Assembly: GCA_022729575.1 (NCBI GenBank)
Contig: DZAL01000025.1
Location: 1-43,728 of the forward strand
Length of the DNA: 43,728 nucleotides
Direction: 5' to 3'
Origin: Thiomargarita sp.
Lineage (GTDB): Bacteria > Pseudomonadota > Gammaproteobacteria > Beggiatoales > Beggiatoaceae
In this document: positions 24,597 to 31,200 of the stretch, one piece after another
Layout: each line of letters starts with the position of its first letter
Numbering within the stretch: position 1 is the stretch's first letter
Position numbers and translations under genes: made by a program
Notes under the pieces: model-generated
Database searches by the model: none
Told to the model about the DNA's origin: nothing
What the model saw: the letters and a program-made list of their open reading frames with translations, nothing else

Positions 24597-25200
24597 GAGT
24601 AAACTCTCGAAAATCGCCGCAAAAGATGCGCAAGCAGTTAGCAGTGAAAAGTTAAGAATTTCATTTGAGTACATGGACTGGAGCACTCAGGAATTCTTTT
24701 TTCACGGCCTAGAATAGTCGTTTTACATTAAATTCTTTGAATGTATCACCCAAATAAAGAAATCAATAGAAAAGGATATTTTAGAGCAAACGCATCCTTC
24801 ATTGAAACCAAAGTCAATTTTTAATAAGCCAGGAACAAAGGATGAGTTTCCATCAGGCGTTATCGATAAGGTGACGGATAAATTATTTTTAGAAACGAGG
24901 GATTGGGATTGGGCGAAAGATGAAGCGGTCTCTATAACAACTAAAAGAGCATTTGAAGTTAGAGTCGCCAAATCGTATGGAAGAATCCATGGATTTATTT
25001 GGAACAATATTTTTCATGTTGTTTGGGTGGGTCCAGCCCACCATCTTTACCCGCTAAATGAATATGGCGTTCGTCATCAAAAAGATTATGCGACTGTGAA
25101 ATCGCTCTCTGGTGAAGAAGTTATAAGGCTTAGAAATGAATTAAAAAATCTTCAAAAACGATATGACGAGTTATATGCAGAATGGGCGAAAACACCATAG
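24587..25200 (+). pseudogene. Broken partner of the SocA-like antitoxin
   Basis: The start at 24587 overlaps the antitoxin stop and reads MLSKSKLSKIAAKDAQAVSS, then EKLRI. Near 24658 the frame shifts by one base and continues SFEYMDWSTQEFFFHGLE, meets TAG at 24715-24717, then goes on as SFYIKFFECITQIKKS and an open stretch to 25200 containing AFEVRVAKSYGRIHGFIWNN and FHVVWVGPAHHLYPL. Joined, these make a protein of about 200 residues. The RIHGFIW...FHVVWVGPAHHLYP part resembles a recurrent C-terminal segment of proteins encoded by DUF4065 antitoxin partners, but I cannot name the toxin family. Two lesions suggest decay; a downstream 132-residue fragment could still be translated. Confidence 0.6.
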
Positions 25201-25264
25201 GCGTTGCACACGGATGGCAATTCCGCTGCGCTCTGTTGCCACCCGTGTGCTTGGTCGTTATTAG

Positions 25265-25420
25265 CCTGCGTAGGTTGGACTGAGCGAAGTGAAGTCCAAC
25301 CACTCAAGTCCATCATCACAACCATTCAAAAATGTTGGACTAAGCAATGTTGGACTTTGCTTCGTTCAGTCCAACCTAGATTACTCAGTCCAACCTACAT
25401 TACTCAGTCCAACCTACATT
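25265..25420. repeat. GTAGGTTGGACTGAG palindromes and direct repeats
   Basis: GTAGGTTGGACTGAGCG and GAAGTCCAACC form an inverted repeat. To the right, CAGTCCAACCTA occurs three times in a row (about 25358-25418), separated by TTACT spacers. The gap 25201-25482 has no other content; the shared flank of gene X starts at about 25440. Confidence 0.6.
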
Positions 25421-25482
25421 ACTACTCACCCTCGTTCCCACTCAATTGCCCAGAACGAGGAAAACCATGAGGTTCTAATAAC

Positions 25483-25983
25483 ATGTTACAATTCATCCCC
25501 CTCATCTTATCACGAAGTACCATAGAACTCCTCAGCAACACCATCGACCTGGCAGGAGACCTTGAAACCTCGGCCCGTCTTGACCATCTTCAAGACAGCG
25601 TTGATACCATCACGGCAGGCATTGCCCATCAAAGCACGATGTTGTCTGCCATTCAAAGTTCCATCGGAGCGATTGGCATGACCAGCGCGGTAGGTTGTGC
25701 TTTGTCCGCGGTGAATGTCTTTCAGTTAGTCCAAGTGCAAAAGAAACTCCATCGCATGGAGAAGAGATTGGAAGATGGTTTCATTGATTTGAAATCCTTC
25801 TTTTCGGAAAAACTGGAGAACTTGTTAGAACGGCAGCAACAACAACGGTTAGCCGAAGCCTATAGTTACTATACCAAAGGTTTAGAACGAGTCCAAAGGA
25901 GTGAATGGGTATATCGATGGCCTGCTGTACGAACCAATAACTACTTTATAGTAACCGGTGTGAAAGACAAAGAAATTTATTGA
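25483..25983 (+). CDS. Coiled-coil protein X, C-terminally replaced
   Basis: A 166-residue protein of unrecognised family. Residues 1-60 are helical (MLQFIPLILSRSTIELLSNT, then LAGDLETSARLDHLQDSVD), a short hydrophobic stretch IGAIGMTSAVGCALSAVNV lies at about 62-80, and a coiled coil VQKKLHRMEKRLEDGFIDLK and SEKLENLLERQQQQRLAEAY follows to about 130. From about 142 (WVYRWPAVRTNNYF...VKDKEIY) the sequence becomes unlike the rest and its last codons are the conserved end of the shared defence leader, so the natural C-terminus has been replaced by fusion to leader copy D. Three further remnants exist in the window. It is the best-preserved copy but probably not intact. Confidence 0.55.
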   Translation: MLQFIPLILSRSTIELLSNTIDLAGDLETSARLDHLQDSVDTITAGIAHQSTMLSAIQSSIGAIGMTSAVGCALSAVNVFQLVQVQKKLHRMEKRLEDGFIDLKSFFSEKLENLLERQQQQRLAEAYSYYTKGLERVQRSEWVYRWPAVRTNNYFIVTGVKDKEIY

Positions 25984-26018
25984 CTGCTATTGATTTTGGT
26001 TTCTTTTATGTCTATAAT
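25958..26018 (+). promoter_or_regulatory. Shared defence leader, copy D (promoter part only)
   Basis: Only the right end is kept: GTGTGAAA, then AATTTATTGACTG and CTATTGATTTTGGTTT, as in copies A-C. The first box TTGACT (25980-25985) has a poor -10 (CTTTTA), but the second pair is near consensus: TTGATT (25990-25995), 17 bases, TATAAT (26013-26018). It would drive the glycine-zipper/HNH operon 124 bases downstream. Confidence 0.7.
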
Positions 26019-26141
26019 GACGTTGAGGGGCAATGAATGATAAAGCGCGTGGCCTACTTGATAGCTGTAACTAAGGAAAATGCGCGAAGTAGAATAACCA
26101 TCTATTATCTGTAATATAACTTTAAAGAGGAAATTGACAAT

Positions 26142-26558
26142 ATGACCGACCACCCCAATAATTTAGAAGAAACTAACTCGTCTTCCAGCACTTTAAACAA
26201 TGCTAAAGAGTTAGGCCAGTTTGCCGGAGGAGGAGCTTTAGCAGGTGCTGGAGTTTCCTATGTAGTTGGAGGAATGGGATTAGCCTTTATGGGTACTGCC
26301 GTGGGAATTGGAATGTTACCCGTGGCCGTCGCTGGTGCAGTAGCAGGTACGGCTGCTTATGGAGTGAAAACAGCACTGTTTAACTCTCCAACTCCTGCTG
26401 ATCCGAATCAATCTTCCACCGTGGAGACCGTTACTAATACCGTCAGTAATGTTACCACTCAAGCGGCCAATACGGTATCAGAATGGGCTTCTTGGATAAG
26501 CAAGAAGACCAAAGGTTCTGATAAACCTGGTGACGACGATGCCCAGAAAAAAACCTAA
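26142..26558 (+). CDS. Glycine-zipper membrane protein of unknown function
   Basis: A 138-residue protein. After a hydrophilic N-terminus (about 1-24) comes a glycine/alanine-rich hydrophobic region: GQFAGGGALAGAGVSYVVGG (26-45) and GMGLAFMGTAVGIGMLPVAV with GAVAGTAAYGV to about 76, enough for two membrane helices with GxxxG packing. A polar tail rich in Thr, Ser and Asn ends in charged residues. Such glycine-zipper hairpins can insert into or perforate membranes, but no family is identified. AGAGGAAA precedes the start. Its stop overlaps the HNH nuclease gene by 20 to 29 bases, so the two are co-translated, and the operon sits behind leader copy D. Confidence 0.6.
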   Translation: MTDHPNNLEETNSSSSTLNNAKELGQFAGGGALAGAGVSYVVGGMGLAFMGTAVGIGMLPVAVAGAVAGTAAYGVKTALFNSPTPADPNQSSTVETVTNTVSNVTTQAANTVSEWASWISKKTKGSDKPGDDDAQKKT

Positions 26559-26832
26559 TGCCTTCCAAAAAGTAGTGCGTAGTTTTTTACGTAGCCTCGT
26601 TGGTGCAAAACCTGCGAGTTCCTACCAACGGCAATCTATCTCTAAATCACTACGGTATCGGGTGTTAGAACGAGATGGGTTTAAGTGTGTGGTTTGTGGT
26701 CGTTCGGCAAATTCTCCAAATGTAGAATTGCAGGTGGACCATATCATTCCGGTTTCCAAAGGAGGCACTAATCGCTTTGAGAACTTACGCACGTTGTGTA
26801 CGGACTGTAATTTAGGAAAAGGTGCAAGATAG
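26539..26832 (+). CDS. Small HNH endonuclease
   Basis: A compact HNH nuclease of 97 residues from the ATG at 26539 (an upstream GTG at 26530 is possible). A basic N-terminus (MPRKKPNAFQKVVRSFLRSL) is followed by the canonical HNH core: LRYRVLERDGFKCVVCGRS, the catalytic LQVDHIIPVSKGG, and FENLRTLCTDCNLGKG. Both zinc CxxC pairs and the D-H-I-I and N residues are present, so it should be active. This core is common to McrA-like and phage HNH nucleases. Overlap with the membrane-protein gene suggests a two-component system. Confidence 0.82.
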   Translation: MPRKKPNAFQKVVRSFLRSLVGAKPASSYQRQSISKSLRYRVLERDGFKCVVCGRSANSPNVELQVDHIIPVSKGGTNRFENLRTLCTDCNLGKGAR

Positions 26833-26844
26833 AATTTTTTGCTC

Positions 26845-27042
26845 GGTGACTGGGTGAAAGGAAAACGTTCCGGTCAAGGCACCTTCACTTGAGCCACGGG
26901 TGACAGCTATGAGGGGTCGTGGCTGAATAACTTGCGTCATGGGGAGAGTCAATTGAAATGGCTGTCCAGTAATAGCAGTTATCAAGGCTGGTGGGTCCAG
27001 GACCAGCCGCAATTAGGAATGATGAGAGAAACTAAGGAGTAG
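26845..27042 (+). pseudogene. MORN-repeat protein fragment with an internal stop
   Basis: The frame reads GDWVKGKRSGQGTFT, a TGA stop, then ATGDSYEGSWLNNLRHGESQ, a second repeat-like YQGWWVQDQP and a stop at 27042. The spacing Y-x-G-x-W-x-x-x-x-x-x-G is the MORN pattern. There is no start codon, so this is the 3' end of a lost gene. Confidence 0.6.
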
Positions 27043-27113
27043 GTGTAAGGTTGCGTAGGTTGAATTGGCGAAGCGAGGTGTGATAAATTGAGGGTGATGA
27101 TGAAAGGTGGGCA

Positions 27114-27365
27114 TCAGGACTGCCAGTCCTCATACCATTTCAAAAATCCCATGGCTAGATACAATAAATTACTGCCCGTTTCTTCAATGGCGGTGCGAGA
27201 TTCTTGGGCCAGGCGTTGGCAACGCCGCGCTAAACTGTCTTCGTTATGAATAGTGGGCAAGGTCTCTGGCGATTTTTTCTCGTGTCGACGCGCCACCTTG
27301 GACATTTCGCGTCCCGTTTCCACCTCTGGTTTGAAGAGCTTTCCGAAAGTGGTGGTGACGGGACG
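27114..27365 (-). pseudogene. Fragment of a DUF4011-type helicase
   Basis: On the minus strand the frame reads RRPVTTTFGKLFKPEVETGR, then SLARRCQRLAQESRTAIEET and GSNLLYLAMGFLKWYED. The A-R-x-x-x-EE-x-G-x-x-x-LYLA-x-GFL-W pattern is the one I associate with the N-terminal DUF4011 region of large superfamily-1 helicases. The frame enters the palindromic AGGACTGGCAGTCCT element at WYED-WQS and stops, and its upstream end runs into a repeat near 27370. Only about 80 codons remain. Confidence 0.45.
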
Positions 27366-27377
27366 CCGAGCGTCCTA

Positions 27378-27885
27378 GCGGCATTACCACGCGGAGCGTG
27401 GTAACGAGGTGAGAGATGGGGAAGGAAAAGGTGCGTTACGGCACAACAAGACGTGCCTAACGCACCCTACGCTTGCTACGCTTGCTACATTCCCACGCCG
27501 GCGCGTGGGAACGAGATAAACGCGAGAAGAGAGGAGAATATTATTCTCTCCTCCCAACTGTCGGTAGTGTTACAGTGGTAATGGTAAACCACTCGGAGAT
27601 GCTGGAGTGGAGGCTTTAGCCGCAATGCCATTAAGTTAAGAAATTCACCTCCCAAGTAGGGTGGATTAAGCGAAGCGTATCCACCAGAGTGTCGACCTGA
27701 AATCACGGGGGGCGATGGTGACTCCATCCATACCGATGCCCCCTAAATTTCTTCCTAAACTGCTTGACCATGAGCGTAGGTTGGAATGAGCGCCAGCGAA
27801 CTCCAACAACAGTGTGAGAAAAATGTTGGAATTCGGTGTGCTTACTCCAACCCACGCTCTACTTGATAAACTTGATAAACTTGTT
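27378..27885. repeat. Repeat-rich spacer
   Basis: Several dispersed palindromes lie here: CATTACCACGCGGAGCGTGG with TAACGAGGTG (27383-27412; related to 37802-37955), AGGTGCGTTACGG...CCTAACGCACC, TTCCCACGCCGGCGCGTGGG (27489-27508), the GGCTTTAGCCGCAATGCC block shared with the left end of the window, and GTAGGTTGGAATGAGCG paired with a reversed CTCCAACCCACGC near 27850. No gene is supported between 27366 and 28241. Confidence 0.65.
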
Positions 27886-27890
27886 TACAC

Positions 27891-27920
27891 TTGATGTTCA
27901 AGTTAGAATATTGATAATAT
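27891..27920 (+). promoter_or_regulatory. Putative promoter of the giant secreted protein
   Basis: TTGATG (27891-27896), 18 bases, TAATAT (27915-27920). The -35 overlaps a short palindrome ACTTGATGTTCAAGT (27889-27903) that could be an operator. Transcription from here would give a 5' leader of about 310 bases containing the structured element at 27964-28058. Confidence 0.4.
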
Positions 27921-28179
27921 ACTAATAATCCTTTAAACTAGCCATAGTCTCCGGTTATTAGAGACCCTTTCGGGGGTGTCCGTCAGTTTCCGAACGGACG
28001 CCGCAAACTCGGTAACTGGCAGAGTTAAGCCAGGCCGGTAGGTCCAATACCGAAGGGTACTTATTGCCAATCAATCAGTTATAAATTGGCCAACGTAACT
28101 CCTTAACTCTATCTTAACCAGATGATTTTATTACTATTAACTGTTTATTAGCAGATTGGTAAGTTCTAACTTGAACATC
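27893..28179. repeat. 287-bp segment bounded by 16-bp inverted repeats
   Basis: GATGTTCAAGTTAGAA at 27893-27908 is the exact reverse complement of 28164-28179. The segment contains a promoter candidate and a structured RNA candidate and no coding frame of note. It may be a non-autonomous element, or the arms may be paired operator sites around a leader. No clear target-site duplication was seen. Confidence 0.6.
27964..28058 (+). ncRNA. Structured 5' leader, possible riboswitch
   Basis: A compact fold can be drawn by eye. A closing stem pairs ACCCTTTCGG (27964-27973) with CCGAAGGGT (28050-28058) with one bulged T. Inside, GTCCGT (27978-27983) pairs with ACGGAC (27994-27999), and CTGGC (28016-28020) with GCCAG (28029-28033) around an eight-base loop. 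The pieces GGACGC, CAAA and CCGGTAGGT...TACCGAAGG recall parts of the class I cyclic-di-GMP (GEMM) riboswitch, whose targets are often secreted adhesins, but the GAAA tetraloop helix is not evident. The class is therefore unassigned. Confidence 0.4.
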
Positions 28180-28241
28180 GAGTTACAAATGACAAGAATT
28201 TCAACATGGCCTTTTTCTATATAATCAGAGGGGATTTAATT

Positions 28242-31200
28242 ATGACGACTATCTTCTTGAACAACACTTATAAATCAATTAAATCAATTGTTTGCGCACT
28301 CGCCCTATTCCTCAGTCTCATCGCGAGTCACGCCCTTTCTGCCGCCACCCTTGGCGCCGGTGGCTATCACACCTGCGTGGTAAAAAACGACGGTAGCCTT
28401 GCCTGCTGGGGCATAAATGATGACGGACGTGCCACGCCACCTATTGGTATTTTTTCTCAACTCAGCGTGGGTTGGGATCATGCCTGTGCCGTGCGCACGG
28501 ATGCCACTTTGATTTGTTGGGGACGCAATGAAAGTAACCTGCCTGTGCCCGTCGTGGGTAGCTTTTTGCAGGTGAGTGCCGGTAACGATTACACTTGTGC
28601 CCTAAAAACTGACGGTACACTGGCTTGCTGGGGTGACAATCTCATGACACCTCCTGTAGGTACGTTCACTCAAATCAGCACGGGTTGGTACCATGCGTGT
28701 GGAGTGAAAACTGATGGCACTCTGGCCTGTTGGGGCAAAAATGATTATCAACAAGCAACTCCCCCAGAAGGTACGTTTTTGCAGGTGACTGCCAATGGGT
28801 ATCATTCTTGTGGGATTAAGACGGATAGCACAGTGGTCTGTTGGGGAAATACGAGTCGCAATCAAGCCAGTCCTCCGAGTGATGCTGTCACTCAAATTGC
28901 CGCAGGTTTTTGGTATACCTGTGGGATAAAAACTGACGGCACGTTAGCGTGTTGGGGAGAGAATGATTATGGTCAGGCTTTGCCTCCTACAGGAAATTTT
29001 GTGCAAGTGACAGCCGGGCTTCAGCACGCTTGTGGAGTGAAGACAGATGGGACGGTGAGTTGTTGGGGGGATAATAGTAAGGGGCAGGCGGCGCCACCTT
29101 TTGAAGTGACTTTCAATTGTAGTTATCACATTGAACCTCCCAGTTATTTTCACGCCGCTTCGGCTGCTACTGGTACAGTGACAGTATTCACTTCCGCCGC
29201 CGAGTGTCCTTGGACGGCTAGTAGTCAGGTGGATTGGGTGACGATTACTGCTGGAAATGCTGGGCAGGGGAATGGCGTATTAACGTATGACGTGGCGGCT
29301 AATGGGGGTGAACAAAATCGTGAGGGTACGCTATTCATTGCCGATCAATCGTTTGCTGTCAGTCAATGGACCACCGCAACTACGCCTGTGGACACTCAGA
29401 ACGCATTTTCCATGCCCGTTACTGCGGAGGCGATAAGAACTGAGTCACAAAATCTCAGTGTACAAACGCCCCCAAAGGAATTTCGTTCCCAGACTTTTCC
29501 GATTACTCTGCCCAATAATATTTATGGATTATCTATCACGGGTCAATTTGGGTTACGGTTAGAGGCTATGGAAGATGACCCAGCCGCTTTTGTCAGAGTG
29601 GTGTTAGTGGATAACAACACGCAAAGCGAATATTTGGTGTATGAGAAATCGTTGCAAAGCCTCACCGCAGAGGAGTTCAACAGTCCACGCCCGTTGAAAA
29701 TCGAAAAGGTGTGTGAAGAGACTTGTGTATTGCCACAGCCACTTAATTCGTTTTCGTTACGCTTGGAGGTCCGGCATGGTGCGTTGTCCATTGGCGAAGT
29801 GTCTTATGTGGAAACGCCGATAGCGGAGGACATAGAAGAATTGCGGGCCAAGCAAAATGCGGTGAAGATTTGGCAACTCAATGAACAGGATTTGGGGTGG
29901 ATTGCGGGGGAGACTTCGGTTTCTAATTTGAGTTATGCGGAGAAGAAGAAACTGGTAGGGGTACTTCAAGAAGGACAAACTGAAATTAGAGAGGTTAACC
30001 TACAAGGATTTGAATACTATAGAGGCGGTGTTTTTGAACTCAAACCAACACCTGCGACTATTAGAAAACGCAGTAACAGAGCCAGTGGGCTGGTAGATAG
30101 TTTTGACTGGCGGAATAGACATGGAGAAAATTGGATTACTCCGGTAAAACACCAAAAATCATGTGGAAGTTGCTGGGCATTTGCAAGTGCCGGTGCAATG
30201 GAAACCGTTACTAATCTTTATTTCAATCAACTTCTAAATTTAGACTTGGCTGAACAAGACATACTTTCTTGCAGTGGCGCAGGAACTTGTGGTGGCGGAA
30301 ATCCTTTTGCCTCAAAAATTTTCACTTCAGGTGTTGTGGATGAGCAGTCTTTTCCTTATCAAGCAAGTAAATTACCTTGTGGTCAGAAATTGGCCGCTGC
30401 TAATGAGAAAATTAGTACCACTGGACTCAGTAACACTGTAACCGCAAAGGAAGAAGAAAAAATAAAGAAATTACTTATGGAGAAGGGACCATTAGTATCA
30501 GCAATTGGAACTCTTAGCCATGCCATAACCTTGGTAGGATTTGAAACTGATCCGAAGGATGGTCGTACTATTTGGATTTTTAAGAACAGTTGGGGCAATC
30601 TATGGGGTGCGTTGCAAAATATCGTAGATCAGGAAACGGGTAAAATATATCATTGGGGAGAATATCAAAGTCAAGGGAAACATGAAAATGGTTTCGCTTA
30701 TATTAAGTTGGAACCGTATAATTTGATGGTTGCAGCTTTAGAGAATCCGGTAAACAGTTTGCTGAAACCTCGTCAGATAGTTTGTGAAGACAATGATGGC
30801 GACGGTTACTGCAACTGGGGCATCTCCAAAGACAAGCCCTCGACTTGTCCTGCGTCTTGTAAACCAGAAAAGGACTGTGATGATTCCAATCCTGATTTAG
30901 CTGTCTTTGACGCTAATTACAATTGCACGGGCAAATCGCAACCACAACCACCTATCGCAATGTTCACAGCGAATCCGCTAAAGGGAGTTATGCCTTTGCA
31001 AGTAACGTTTGATGCCAGTGGTTCCCGTGACCCTGATGGCACCATCGCTATTTATGAATGGACTATTGATGGGCAACCGGCAGGAATCGGCAATCCCTTC
31101 ATCTATGCTTTTGACAAGCCTGGTCAATTTGAGGTGGGTCTCACTGTTACTGACCAACAGGGACTCACAGCAACATTTAAAAAGATGGTCACGGTGGTTG

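Noticed and set aside
25358..25420. Three CAGTCCAACCTA repeats with short spacers as a CRISPR array
   Set aside because: Repeats are about 12 bases and spacers only about 5-7 identical bases; no cas genes are present. They are part of a dispersed repeat.
25204..25525. Frames of about 80-90 codons across the repeat region before gene X
   Set aside because: They are made of repeat sequence (CNP-x-LLSPTYIT patterns) with no start context or conserved domain.
27964..28058. Firm call of a class I cyclic-di-GMP riboswitch
   Set aside because: Only fragments of the core match and the GAAA-capped helix is not seen, so it is listed as an unassigned structured leader.
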